Notes: generated by a model not told the origin, from the letters alone. 64,000 nt of DNA from CAUZIZ01 sp965218775 (GCA_965218775.1 CBDCLS010000005.1:682001-746000); one strand, 5' to 3'; positions 34,976-44,355 are shown, counted from the stretch's first letter. Made by a program: numbers and translations.

Positions 34976-36151
34976 TCAATCGCTGGGAGGGAGCCTGGAA
35001 TCCAGATGGGAATCGGATGCAAGAATCTCCGCCTCGGGAAAACCCAGCTCCTTCCTGACCAGATTGGTACCCTCCACCAGCGCAACGCATTTGTAGAAAG
35101 CGATCCGGCGTGAGATTCCTTCTCGTCCGAAGCCGCAATCCGACGTCACCATCAAGCGCTCCACGGGAATGTGACGCAGAGCCTTGCGGATGAGCTCAGC
35201 CACCACTTCAGGTGGCTCGACCACAGTGTTGGTGTGACTGACCGCTCCTATGGCGATCTTCTTGTCGGTGGGATACTTTTCGAAAAGCGGCAGATCACGT
35301 CCGCCGGTGCTGGCACACTCGAATGTGATCACGTCGGCATCGAGTTCGAGCAGGTGAGGCAAGGCCGCCTCGTAACTAGGACGCTCCCAGAACAGGCTCT
35401 GCTGATTAGGATTACCCCAACAGGTATGGACCCAGATTTCGGCCTTTACCCCCTCGACCTCCCGATTGAAGGCCTCGGTAAAGAAATCCAGGTCGGCTGG
35501 GGTGGTCTTCGGATTCAAGGCGCGGAAATGGTGCTGAGGCTCCTCTACCTGGATCAGACCACAGCCGGCGGCCACCACTTCTTTCAATTCCGCGTTGATG
35601 ATCGAAGCCAGATCCATGATCAACTCGCGGTCGGAGGAATACGCCTGGTTCCACAACATGCTGGAGAGGGACTGGGCACTGATACCGCCAAACTTCACGG
35701 GACGACCAACTAATCGCTGAGCGGCCTTCCAGACCGCGGCGTACTCAAGGGGTCCGCGTTCGAGCTTCTCCACCGCCGTAGGGGCTTGATAACCCTCCTG
35801 TACCTCCCAAAGGATCTTTCCCGGACGAAGATCCAGTCGCTCTGACCATCCGGGAGCGGTATCCCGATGTCCTTCGATGCCGGAGATTCGCTCCAGGGGA
35901 TAGAAGAACCAGGACCTCCCGCCCACATCCAGGTCGAATCGGCAGTCACCATCCGTGAGTATGTCCAGCCCGGCCCGCACCTGATCATTGAGAATGCAGG
36001 CAACGGCATCCAGGTACTGTTCGCGATAACTCGCATCCGTCAATGCCAGCTTGAAGGCCCGCCCCTTGAGACTCTCCTGAAACCACTGGGGCCTCGGATA
36101 GGAGCCGACGATTGTCGTGGGAAGCAGTGTATTCTTGGTGATTCCAAGCAT
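34976..36151 (-). CDS. MetE-like (cobalamin-independent methionine synthase C-terminal domain) protein A
   Basis: A 391-residue TIM-barrel protein of the MetE C-terminal type, which transfers a methyl group to a thiol at a zinc site. Zinc ligands are visible: His and Cys in EIWVHTCWGNPNQQ, Glu in VITFECASTGG and Cys in MVTSDCGFGREG. It also shows ILTDGDCRFDLDVGG and IQVEEPQHHF. Stand-alone proteins of this kind lack the N-terminal MetE domain and often act on other methyl donors, so true methionine synthesis is unproven. A second member is at 40275-41276. Confidence 0.85.
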   Translation of the reverse strand: MLGITKNTLLPTTIVGSYPRPQWFQESLKGRAFKLALTDASYREQYLDAVACILNDQVRAGLDILTDGDCRFDLDVGGRSWFFYPLERISGIEGHRDTAPGWSERLDLRPGKILWEVQEGYQAPTAVEKLERGPLEYAAVWKAAQRLVGRPVKFGGISAQSLSSMLWNQAYSSDRELIMDLASIINAELKEVVAAGCGLIQVEEPQHHFRALNPKTTPADLDFFTEAFNREVEGVKAEIWVHTCWGNPNQQSLFWERPSYEAALPHLLELDADVITFECASTGGRDLPLFEKYPTDKKIAIGAVSHTNTVVEPPEVVAELIRKALRHIPVERLMVTSDCGFGREGISRRIAFYKCVALVEGTNLVRKELGFPEAEILASDSHLDSRLPPSD

Positions 36152-36224
36152 CGTTGTCCTTTGAGTCCAGTCCTACGGTACGATAATAGCGCTTAAGATC
36201 AAAGATACCGGTACTCCTTTCTCG

Positions 36225-37631
36225 ATGGCTGATAAACGACCGAACATTCTCTGGTATTGCACCGACCAGCAACGTTTCGACACCATCGGTGCGCTGGGAA
36301 ATCCCTACGTACGGACTCCAACCCTGGATCGGCTGGTGGCCAGTGGCACCGCCTTTACCCACGCCTACTGCCAGAGTCCCATTTGTACGCCCAGTCGATC
36401 GAGCTTCATGACGGGAATGTATCCAGGCCGGATTCACAACTGCCGCAACGGGAATGACTCGTTCAACAACCACCCGAAGCTGATTTCCAAGCAGCTCGCC
36501 GATAGTGGCTATGACTGTGGAATGGTAGGAAAGTTCCACCTCCAGAGCGCGGCCAACCGCACTGAGCCTCGTCTTGATGACGGTTACCGCTACTGGAGAT
36601 TCAGCCACGCCCCCCGTGACGACTGGGCCCAGGGCCATGACTACGCCGATTGGGTACGCCGCCAGGCTGGCGACCTGGACTCACTTCGGGTCGGTGAAGA
36701 CAGAGTCCCATCCCATCTGCATCAGACCAAGTGGGCCTCGGACTGCGCCATCGAGTTCATCACCCAGGAAGGGGATCAACCCTGGATGTTGACGGTCAAC
36801 GTCTACGATCCCCACCCACCTTTCATTCCTCCCCGAAGCTACGCGCAACGGTTCGATGCCGACTCCCTTCCCGGCCCCCACTTTCGGGACACCGATCTGC
36901 AACAACAGAGGCAGCTCGAATCCCTCGATTTCCAGACTCAGGTGAAGCCGCCCTCGGAGTTCGAGGGGCAGCAACAGCAGGCTCTGTATTATGCCATGAT
37001 CGCTCAGATCGATGATCAGCTCGAGCGGATTCTGGCCTGCCTGGAGGAAACGGGAGAGCGAGAGAATACAGTGATTATCTTCACCAGCGACCACGGTGAG
37101 ATGCTGGGCGATCATGGCTTGCTCTATAAGGGCTGCCGGTTCTACGAGGGGCTGGTTCGGGTTCCCTTGATCTTCAGCTGGAAGGGCCAGATTGAAGCGG
37201 GTTTGAGAAGCAATGCCCTGGTAGAACTGATCGATAAATCGGCAACGATTCTAGACCTGGCAGGCGTCCCAGCTCCGGCTCAGCTTCAGGGCAAGAGCCT
37301 CATCCCGATCCTGAGGGGTGAAAAGCCACCGAACCACCATCGCGAATTCGTCCGCTGCGAATACTACGACGCGCTCGATTCAGCCTTCGTCCCGGGCACC
37401 GGAGACGGAACCTTCGCCACGATGTATCGAGACCGACGCTATAAGCTCTGCCTCTATCACGGCCACCAATTGGGCGAGCTCTACGACCTCGAAGAAGATC
37501 CCTGGGAATTCAACAATCTCTGGAACCATCCCGATCACAGCCGTCTCAGATCCGATCTAATACACGCCAGCTTCGACGCCACCATGCTGTCCTCAGTGGA
37601 TGTAGGAAGCCAGCGCATTGGCCCCTACTAA
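36225..37631 (+). CDS. Sulfatase (alkaline phosphatase superfamily)
   Basis: A 468-residue type I sulfatase. The metal-binding start RPNILWYCTDQQR is at residues 5-17. The formylglycine signature CTPSR is at residues 54-58, with Cys54 the residue converted to formylglycine. The later metal site is TSDHGEMLGDHG. No signal peptide is seen, so it is probably cytoplasmic. DQ instead of DD at the first metal site is known in some sulfatases. A sulfatase-maturing enzyme is not visible in the window. Divergent from the MetE-like gene, with a 73-bp shared upstream region. Confidence 0.9.
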   Translation: MADKRPNILWYCTDQQRFDTIGALGNPYVRTPTLDRLVASGTAFTHAYCQSPICTPSRSSFMTGMYPGRIHNCRNGNDSFNNHPKLISKQLADSGYDCGMVGKFHLQSAANRTEPRLDDGYRYWRFSHAPRDDWAQGHDYADWVRRQAGDLDSLRVGEDRVPSHLHQTKWASDCAIEFITQEGDQPWMLTVNVYDPHPPFIPPRSYAQRFDADSLPGPHFRDTDLQQQRQLESLDFQTQVKPPSEFEGQQQQALYYAMIAQIDDQLERILACLEETGERENTVIIFTSDHGEMLGDHGLLYKGCRFYEGLVRVPLIFSWKGQIEAGLRSNALVELIDKSATILDLAGVPAPAQLQGKSLIPILRGEKPPNHHREFVRCEYYDALDSAFVPGTGDGTFATMYRDRRYKLCLYHGHQLGELYDLEEDPWEFNNLWNHPDHSRLRSDLIHASFDATMLSSVDVGSQRIGPY

Positions 37632-37647
37632 GCCGAAACTTCATTGG

Positions 37648-37800
37648 CGAACGTAGCTTTGGCCTCCAGGCCGAAGTCTTATTCTTCCGAGCCTTTGGCT
37701 CGGACGGCGGCCTGGAGCCCACCGCTACGCCAGACCCAAAGTTCCCTCGTGAATGATCCGGTTCGCAGCCGGGGGATGGGCCAACCGGAAACTTCATCGG
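37648..37800 (+). repeat. Dispersed intergenic repeat (CGTAGCTTTGGCCTCC type)
   Basis: AACGTAGCTTTGGCCTCCAG, followed by GCCGAAGTC, an inner GAGCCTTTGGCTC hairpin and CGGCCTGGAGCC...CGCTACG, is palindromic. It recurs at 54437-54520. The following part (CAAAGTTCCC...AATGATCC) resembles 4994-5055. No gene is present in the 230 bp between the sulfatase and the Kdo hydroxylase. Confidence 0.7.
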
Positions 37801-37862
37801 CAAGAAGAAGGGGTAAGAATCAGCATCTGATAGAGCGGTGTTCTACTACAAGGGTCACTGGA

Positions 37863-38765
37863 TCATCTCCGTAGCCCACGTAGAATCGCCAGCGGAGCCT
37901 GTTCCGGAAGAACCTGAGCCCGGCGGGAAACAATCAGAGTCTGTTCCAGTGCGAATCGACCAGACAAGGCCGCATGGGGGACGATGTCTGTAAAAACCAG
38001 CCAGCTTGAGCCGGGTGGAAAATCCCAGGAATAGGTCGGGAAGTCGCTCAAGAGGCTCTGGTTTTCCTTGAGGTAGTGGTGAAGCCGGAGCATGAAATCG
38101 TCATAGGAAGATCCTATCCGTACCGAGAACCCCAGCTTGCGAAGCTGCATCTTCAGGAACCTCGCCGCCTGGCTTGTGGCTCCCGGGGCGGCGAGCAGAT
38201 GACTGGGAATACTCCCCTTCCCTTGCAGGTATTGGATGAGTTGGGGGAAGGGATCGGCCGTCAACCAGCTTCTGTGTTGATCCGGGTTGATATTCGTAAA
38301 GAAACGGAGAATCCGATCCCCCTCAGTCGGCCGTGTGGGAAAGGAATCGACGTGCAGCAAATCGTTTCTGGCTCGCAGCCGGACCTCCCGTCCTTCTTCC
38401 TGCTGCGGCCGAAAGCTGGCGTAGTCCACCTTCCAATTCGTTGCATATTCGGGCAACAGCCTGCCAAGAAAACTGATGGCCGCCCCCGAATAGCGTCGCA
38501 TGGCTGCGAGCAGATGCTCCCTATCCGTTTCAGAGCCCTTCTTGAATCCCGTGATGCGGTCCAGGTAGGGGCGATAGGCGATGTTCTTGTGAAACTGAGC
38601 CCCGGTCTGTCTCTGACTCAGCAGAAACTCACGATCCGCGTCTGCCAGCTGGAAAGGCAGGTCTTCGAAAAAGAGGATATTCCCCTCCTCCAAAAGTCGG
38701 TAGTAATCTGCCGACGTCCCCTCCTTCTCTTCTCCCGAAGGTCCCTCGACCGGAACGAGCCGCAT
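37863..38765 (-). CDS. kdoO: Kdo 3-hydroxylase-like Fe(II)/2-oxoglutarate dioxygenase
   Basis: A 300-residue protein of the Kdo-hydroxylase family, which hydroxylates position 3 of Kdo in lipid A-core after LPS assembly. The iron-binding HxD is in DLLHVDSFPTRPTEGDRI, followed by LRFFTNINPDQHRSW. The second His and 2-oxoglutarate Arg probably lie in the later WLVFTDIVPHAALSGRF segment. Length and start MRLVPVEG match the family. Its presence indicates an LPS-bearing outer membrane. The gene symbol is tentative. Confidence 0.75.
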   Translation of the reverse strand: MRLVPVEGPSGEEKEGTSADYYRLLEEGNILFFEDLPFQLADADREFLLSQRQTGAQFHKNIAYRPYLDRITGFKKGSETDREHLLAAMRRYSGAAISFLGRLLPEYATNWKVDYASFRPQQEEGREVRLRARNDLLHVDSFPTRPTEGDRILRFFTNINPDQHRSWLTADPFPQLIQYLQGKGSIPSHLLAAPGATSQAARFLKMQLRKLGFSVRIGSSYDDFMLRLHHYLKENQSLLSDFPTYSWDFPPGSSWLVFTDIVPHAALSGRFALEQTLIVSRRAQVLPEQAPLAILRGLRR

Positions 38766-38936
38766 AACCGAGAGTCTAGAAGTCCGAAAAGGTCAGAGTC
38801 AACCAGCGCCAGTAGCTCTGTCCTGGCTTCCAGACTCCTCTTCCTCTTGGGACTTGGTCCCTGAGTTGACCATGCCAAGGGTTTCCTCCGTAGATCGCTT
38901 TCGCCGGGGGTGATGACCAAGGGCGCACAACCGTCG

Positions 38937-40187
38937 TCACGTAGCAATCCCTTCCAGGAGTGCCAAACGCACCAGCTGTATCGCGCTCAGACTGATACGT
39001 GTCCGATCTGGCCTGCCCCGTCCCGCGATGTTGTAGGTTTTTGTTCTGTGGTCTTTTCCATCGGTGATGCAAAGATAGGTCGCGCCTTTTCCCAGATTGT
39101 GGCTGCGCTGGCCCGGCTCGGGCACACCGTGAACGGCAAGTCCCCAGTCCGCTTCTTCTCGAGTACAAACCGCAGAAGCCAGCTCGGCGACCAGGGTGTT
39201 GGGATCCTTCAGAGAACTCATTCCCTCGCTGCTAGAACCGGCGGCAAGCAAACGCTCGACTGATTTGACATCGTTGCAAATGACGCCTCCCAGAAAATGC
39301 TCGTCGCTGGCCTGCTGTAGTCGCTCTGCTACCATGCCGCTAGTGACATCCTCATAGACGGCAAGGGTCACGTTCCACTGGCGCAAGAGTTTGCCGACCG
39401 CCTGTTCCAGAGTCTCTTGGTCGACCCCAAAGATATGTCGTCCCAACAGGCTCCGAACCTTCTCCTCGACCGGATCGATGAGCCCTTGAGCCGCCTCTAG
39501 GCTCGAAGCCTTTGCCGCGATCCGTATATCCACCTGGCCAGGATGCGCAAGCACGCCCACCGTGGGATTGCTGGAGCCCGCAATGAGGTCGCCAATCTGG
39601 TGGTCTACGCTGCTCTCACCAATATCGGCAACCTTTAGAATCCGGTAGGTGATGACTTCTGCCAGGCCGAACTTCTTCCGCAGGTAGGGCTCCACTTCGT
39701 GTTCAAAAAGCCACTTCAGCTCGTGAGGCACCCCGGGCAGGGCAAAGATCACACCTCTGGAGTCCTCCACGATGAACGCCGGCGCGGTACCATTCGGATT
39801 ATGTACCGGGATGGCTCCCTCGGGAATGTCCGCTTGACGTTCATTGTTGGCGGTCATGATGAATCCTCGACTCCGAAACCGCAGTTCGATCTCATCCATC
39901 AGCTGGGGATCACGGACGAGTTTCCGTCCCGTCACCGCCGCAATGACCTCTCGCGTTACATCATCCTGGGTTGGCCCCAGACCGCCGCCCGTTATCACAA
40001 CATCCGAGCGATCCAAGGCCTTGGAAATCACTTCCTCCATCCGATTCTGGTTGTCTCCGACGACGGTTTTGTAAAAGAGATTGACCCCTAGGCTGGTTAG
40101 CCTCTGGGCGATCCAGGCCGAGTTGGTGTCGACGATCTGGCCCAGTAGGAGTTCCGAGCCGATTGCCACTATTTCAGCATTGGCCAT
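38937..40187 (-). CDS. cinA: CinA family protein (MoCF domain + divergent NMN amidohydrolase domain)
   Basis: A 416-residue CinA. The N-terminal molybdopterin-like domain contains AIGSELLLGQIVDTNS, VITGGGLGPTQDDVT and FALPGVPHELKWLF (ADP-ribose/COG1058 type). The C-terminal domain normally has the ESCTGG motif of NMN deamidase. Here the corresponding place reads VYEDVTSGMVAERL. The central KH-like linker is present. The gene may still act in pyridine-nucleotide repair through the first domain. Confidence 0.9.
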   Translation of the reverse strand: MANAEIVAIGSELLLGQIVDTNSAWIAQRLTSLGVNLFYKTVVGDNQNRMEEVISKALDRSDVVITGGGLGPTQDDVTREVIAAVTGRKLVRDPQLMDEIELRFRSRGFIMTANNERQADIPEGAIPVHNPNGTAPAFIVEDSRGVIFALPGVPHELKWLFEHEVEPYLRKKFGLAEVITYRILKVADIGESSVDHQIGDLIAGSSNPTVGVLAHPGQVDIRIAAKASSLEAAQGLIDPVEEKVRSLLGRHIFGVDQETLEQAVGKLLRQWNVTLAVYEDVTSGMVAERLQQASDEHFLGGVICNDVKSVERLLAAGSSSEGMSSLKDPNTLVAELASAVCTREEADWGLAVHGVPEPGQRSHNLGKGATYLCITDGKDHRTKTYNIAGRGRPDRTRISLSAIQLVRLALLEGIAT

Positions 40188-40274
40188 TTCGTTACCCTTC
40201 GATCTCTGGCCAGGATTCTCGGCAGCGGGGATGATTCAGGCCAACACTTCATATCGGAGCAGGCTTTCCTGGTT

Positions 40275-41276
40275 TCACGTTAGGTATTGGCGGGCGTGCT
40301 CCGCTCCCTTTACCAGCACTCTGAGCTTGCCTCTCGTGATTTCCACCGGCACGTGTTGGAAACCACATTCCGAAGCCAACAGGAGCCGTTCCGGTGAAAA
40401 ATAGCGCGTCGCCGGCCTGGTTCTTTCGGTGATCTCGCTGGGCGATTCCATTCTGTCGCTCCTTTGATCCAGGACCCCGACGGCGAACTCGCCCTTGTAA
40501 TCGATTTTCTCCCAGAGCGCCATCATGTCGTAATCCAGCGTGCAGTGCTCCAGCGAGAGCTGGTCCACCGGGGCAATCTGGAAGGCTTCCGCCATGTCCG
40601 TGTAGGGCGCGAAATAAGAGCGCTTTCGGTAAGCATTTCCTCCACAGACGTGCAGACCGACCTTCACACCCAGCCCCTCGACCGCAGTCTTCAGCACCTC
40701 CGCCGCCCAGACCACATCTTCCGGAAAAGCCGTCCAGGCGGGCTCATCGAATTGGATGAACTCACATCCCTCGCGAACCAGGTCCCGAAACTCCTGGTTC
40801 AGGACCCGAGCGTAGGCCAGTGCCAACTCCTGATCATCGGCGTACAGATCCGACCTCTGGTTATCTGAGAACCTGGCCAGCATATGCGGACCGATACACG
40901 TCATCTTGACCTCAACCTCGGGTGGTGCCTGATCCCGCGCCACACGCCAGTCGTGAGCCAGACCGATCTTCGGATCCTCGATGGGTCCTAAAACCTGGGG
41001 TAGTTCGATGCCGAATCCGGTGGGGCCGAAGGCACGGAAGGACATCTGCTCGAAGCTAACGCCTCCGACTCTTTTCTGCACGAAATAGTACATGTTCTCA
41101 CGGCGTCCCTCCCCGTCGGTGACGATGTCCAGCCCGGCTTCGACCTGCTCTCTCACTGCCCAGCAAATCACCTCGTCTGCTTCCTGACGCGATAGCTCTG
41201 GCTTTCTGAGGGTATCCGCGGGTTGAACCGGTCGGGGAAAACTACCCGTGACCGTCGTTCGGAAAGGTTTCGTCAT
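40275..41276 (-). CDS. MetE-like protein B
   Basis: A 333-residue paralogue of the 34976-36151 protein, with zinc ligands in KVGLHVCGGNAY, SLEHCTLDYDM and LLASECGFQHVP, and IVTDGEGRRENMYYF and FIQFDEPAWTAF. It is shorter at both ends. It lies 87 bp downstream of CinA's start, on the same strand. The function is probably methyl transfer to a small thiol; the methyl donor is unknown. Confidence 0.85.
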   Translation of the reverse strand: MTKPFRTTVTGSFPRPVQPADTLRKPELSRQEADEVICWAVREQVEAGLDIVTDGEGRRENMYYFVQKRVGGVSFEQMSFRAFGPTGFGIELPQVLGPIEDPKIGLAHDWRVARDQAPPEVEVKMTCIGPHMLARFSDNQRSDLYADDQELALAYARVLNQEFRDLVREGCEFIQFDEPAWTAFPEDVVWAAEVLKTAVEGLGVKVGLHVCGGNAYRKRSYFAPYTDMAEAFQIAPVDQLSLEHCTLDYDMMALWEKIDYKGEFAVGVLDQRSDRMESPSEITERTRPATRYFSPERLLLASECGFQHVPVEITRGKLRVLVKGAEHARQYLT

Positions 41277-41380
41277 ATTTGTATCACTGCCCTTCGGTTG
41301 CGCTGTGTGGTGATATCAAATCGTGAGTCCAGGTGCAATCGGCAGTCCGCTTTGGCAGCGCGCTCCAGTTGCAGCTCGGA

Positions 41381-42733
41381 CTACCGAAACAGCTCCTTGA
41401 GAACCCTTCCCTGAGCCCGCGAAAACTCTACCTCCAGGATCCTCGCGATGGTCGGAGCCAGATCCAGTAGCCGCACGGTTTCCAAGCGATGGGCCTGTTT
41501 GATCCCGGGCCCCTTGGCCAGGAACGCGGCCTTCAGACCTGGGAAGTCGGGGCCGTAGCCATGCATCCCTCGCGTATCCGAGGGGGAGACGAGTTCTCCC
41601 TGTACCTCAGCGCTGAAGAAGTATCCGGGACGTGCTTCCAGCACGGCCAGAGCTCGACTAAATCCCCCCGTCTGGCTCAGCTCGGACCCCATGTAGACTC
41701 GTCCTATACCATAGCTGGGGTTTGATTTTAATAAATTGACCAGATCGAGCACCTTCTGGCGACTGTCGGGAGAAGCGGCGGGATGAGGCACGATTGCCAG
41801 GGAACCCCCAGCGGCCCAGGGAGCCGCTTGCCAGGAAGTAATCTCTCCGTGTCCATCGGCTTGTAGTAAATCGAGAGCGCGCATCAAGACCCCGGGTTTG
41901 ATGACGCTGTCGACTGCCACGAAGCCATGGTCTGAGACCACCAGGATGCTGGTCGACTCCCAGCGCCCCGCCTGATCCAGAGCAGTGAAGAGCTCACCCA
42001 GATGGCCGTCGATCTTCTCCAGGGCCTGCTTGGCTGGGATGCTGCCGGGTCCATGCCGATGCTGAGCCCCATCCAGTTCGAGGTAGTGGATCGCCATGAG
42101 TCCCGGCTTCTTCCCCAGAAAGTACAGTGCCACTCGAGTCCGAATGTCATCGCCCATCCGAACCAGCTTCTCGGCCGGGGGAAGGAAGTCCCGAAGATCC
42201 TGGTCCGACACCAGGCTGCGAAGATTCTTGGCCTCATGAAGATTCGGCACCGGATACATGTCGGGCAGGTTCCAGTCGATAGGAGCCCCGGCGGTCACGG
42301 GCCAGGTCACGGAAGCTGTTCGTATCCCCAGCTTCCGCGCAGCGTCGAAGATCGTGCCTACCTTGAGATCCTCGTAGAACCAGTGCCAGCCCCCTCCCAG
42401 TGCTCCATCCGGATCGAACACAAGATTGCTCTCGATGCCGTGACGGGCCGGATTGACCCCTGTGATCATGGTGGTGTGAGCGGGAAAGGTTACCGAAGGC
42501 ATCACACTGAGGGCTCCCTCAGCGTACGAGCCCTCCAGCATCAATCGCCGGAGGTTGGGGATCTTCAAACCCAGATCATCAGCGCGGAGGTAGTAATCCG
42601 GCATCAGGCCGTCAATGGAAACCAGGATCACGTCTCCAGCCCAGACCGGCATTACCAGGAGTGCGAGGCAACCCAGAGCGGATGTCAGTAGACAAAGTCG
42701 CCGCCGAGCCGTGTAGCCAGCTAATCGGATCAT
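41381..42733 (-). CDS. Exported type I phosphodiesterase/nucleotide pyrophosphatase
   Basis: About 450 residues with a signal peptide (RRRLCLLTSALGCLALLVMPVWA). The alkaline-phosphatase-fold catalytic features are VILVSIDGLMPDYY (metal Asp), PSVTFPAHTTMITGV (nucleophile Thr), AIHYLELDGAQHRHG and LVVSDHGFVAV (metal Asp/His). The start at 42733 (MIRLAGY) gives the cleanest signal sequence; an earlier ATG at 42760 is possible. The upstream lipoprotein gene ends within the same region, suggesting an operon. Confidence 0.9.
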   Translation of the reverse strand: MIRLAGYTARRRLCLLTSALGCLALLVMPVWAGDVILVSIDGLMPDYYLRADDLGLKIPNLRRLMLEGSYAEGALSVMPSVTFPAHTTMITGVNPARHGIESNLVFDPDGALGGGWHWFYEDLKVGTIFDAARKLGIRTASVTWPVTAGAPIDWNLPDMYPVPNLHEAKNLRSLVSDQDLRDFLPPAEKLVRMGDDIRTRVALYFLGKKPGLMAIHYLELDGAQHRHGPGSIPAKQALEKIDGHLGELFTALDQAGRWESTSILVVSDHGFVAVDSVIKPGVLMRALDLLQADGHGEITSWQAAPWAAGGSLAIVPHPAASPDSRQKVLDLVNLLKSNPSYGIGRVYMGSELSQTGGFSRALAVLEARPGYFFSAEVQGELVSPSDTRGMHGYGPDFPGLKAAFLAKGPGIKQAHRLETVRLLDLAPTIARILEVEFSRAQGRVLKELFR

Positions 42734-42746
42734 CGCCCCTCTCCTT

Positions 42747-42938
42747 TCAACGATTCCCACTGAAGGCGCCCTCCAGAAATTGCTCTCGGCTGGCAGGAGA
42801 TTCCACCTTTTCAGGTATCTGCCAGCGCGTCTCCTTTTGAGTACACCCGGCTGCTGCGAAAACGATGCCTGCGCCCAGCAAGAGCAGACGAAAAAGGTCG
42901 TAGGAGCAGTATCGACTCGACGGTCGGTCGTTGATCAT
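42747..42938 (-). CDS. Small lipoprotein (hypothetical)
   Basis: About 63 residues from MINDRPSS. A hydrophobic segment LFRLLLLGAGIVFAAAGC ends in a lipobox with Cys, then a short polar tail (TQKETRWQIPEKVESP). The stop is close to or overlapping the phosphodiesterase start, depending on which ATG is used. No family is recognised. Confidence 0.55.
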   Translation of the reverse strand: MINDRPSSRYCSYDLFRLLLLGAGIVFAAAGCTQKETRWQIPEKVESPASREQFLEGAFSGNR

Positions 42939-43019
42939 TTTCTCAGGTCCTCGTCTGATGGCGGGAGGGGGCACGAGACCGCACAGTCCCCACACGAGAA
43001 CTGCCAGGAAGAGACCCTC

Positions 43020-44099
43020 TCACTTCACCTCGGCAACCCAGTGGCTCTTGAATCCGACTTCTTGATAGCTATTCTGCGAGGAGGGCCCATCGCTGACCCA
43101 GAGTGTCTGACGTCCTAGATCCATCACGATGGAACACAGGGTCTGAAGCCAACTGGCAGCGTCGGCCTGGGTGCAATCGGCTAGCTGACAGATCGAGTTC
43201 CCTCCGTCCGAACGATCGGCGAGCCAGCCCTGCACCGTCTCTGGCGTAACGGATGAAGATTGGTCGGTCAACTGGGCCCAACGCAGACCCCGAATCCTGC
43301 TGTTTTCAAAATTGCAGGGTTCGTCTTCGTGGAGGCAATGATTCGTGTGCCAGTAGACTTGTTTGGGAGTGAGGTCGGCCCGCACTATTCTTCCCGGAGC
43401 GGACTCAAAGTTCACCGCCCGGCCCCGATCGTCCGCTACCAGAACATTCACTGTCGCCAATGGCGCAGATTCGGTCATGACTTCGCACGCCTGAGCAAGG
43501 GTCTTCTGGGCCAGAATCTCCCGACCTAGCACAACGAACAACTGATCGCCGATACTGGCCTTCTCGCGGCATCTCAGCCCCGCCGCGACCAGCCCCAGAC
43601 CATGCTGATTCAGACCGTACTTACCGGGCTGCCCGCACTCGGTCACCATGATGTGGTCGGGAACGTCATCGCATCGAGCGACGAAGACTGCTCTGAAATC
43701 CATGACCTCGGGCCGCCAGTCCCAGCTTTGTCCCAGCAGCGTATTGCCGCTTTGGGACTTCTGCGGACCCACGAAGAGATTGGAACAGTCACCTAGGGCC
43801 ACTGTTTCGAACGTGATCTCATAGCGCGCAGAAAGGACCAGAATATCTTCCAGCGTCTGCCCCGAGCCTTCCGCGATGCCCTCGTATTCGTCGAACAACA
43901 GGGGACTCACCCGATGCGTCGGCTCGATAAAGGCAGCCGCTCGCTGGCGCAGCGCTTCGGGTTCCAATCCCAGGTGACGCTGAAAGAACCAACGATAGAA
44001 CTCGACCGCCCACTCGATGGGAGCCTTCAGCAAGCGTCCATGCTGCTGCCCCCGCTGGCGGCTGCTTCCCTTCAACTCGATGAAATGTAGTTTCGACAT
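43020..44099 (-). CDS. C45-type autoproteolytic acyltransferase/hydrolase
   Basis: A 359-residue Ntn-hydrolase related to isopenicillin N acyltransferase. After cleavage, the N-terminal nucleophile would be the Cys in LGDCSNLFVGP (about 104). The family segments GSSRQRGQQHGRLL near the N-terminus, DEYEGIAEGSG, TLLGQSWDW and GLNQHGLGLVAAG are present. Enzymes of this type hydrolyse or transfer acyl amides. It is not clearly exported. Confidence 0.8.
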   Translation of the reverse strand: MSKLHFIELKGSSRQRGQQHGRLLKAPIEWAVEFYRWFFQRHLGLEPEALRQRAAAFIEPTHRVSPLLFDEYEGIAEGSGQTLEDILVLSARYEITFETVALGDCSNLFVGPQKSQSGNTLLGQSWDWRPEVMDFRAVFVARCDDVPDHIMVTECGQPGKYGLNQHGLGLVAAGLRCREKASIGDQLFVVLGREILAQKTLAQACEVMTESAPLATVNVLVADDRGRAVNFESAPGRIVRADLTPKQVYWHTNHCLHEDEPCNFENSRIRGLRWAQLTDQSSSVTPETVQGWLADRSDGGNSICQLADCTQADAASWLQTLCSIVMDLGRQTLWVSDGPSSQNSYQEVGFKSHWVAEVK

Positions 44100-44169
44100 G
44101 GGGCTTACTTCTTCCCTCGGGCTATCGGCACAGCAAATTCGAAGTCAGTAGCGTCGCCAGCGGCTCGAG

Positions 44170-44275
44170 ATCGTTGAGGGGGGAACTTCGGCTCTGGGAT
44201 CGGGGAAGATTCTGCTGTTGTCCGGCTCTCTCGCCGGAACTTGGGCTCGCATTGCTGACAAGTCAAGTCGTTCGC
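44170..44275 (-). repeat. Dispersed intergenic repeat, copy opposite to 4905-5058
   Basis: On the minus strand it reads AACGACTTGACTTGTCAGC..., GCCCAAGTTCCG, GGACAACAGCAGAATC, matching the copy near 4.9 kb with about 80% visible agreement. A 78-codon ORF over it is not a convincing gene. Confidence 0.65.
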
Positions 44276-44355
44276 TGCTCTGTCGGACGCTGCTTCATGT
44301 TGGTGGTGGTCCCGGTCTTCGCAGTTCTCTTTGACCTGCAACCTGTGACCAATTC

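Noticed and set aside
44105..44341. 78-residue minus-strand ORF
   Set aside because: Consists mostly of the dispersed repeat shared with the 4.9-kb region and has no ribosome site or family.
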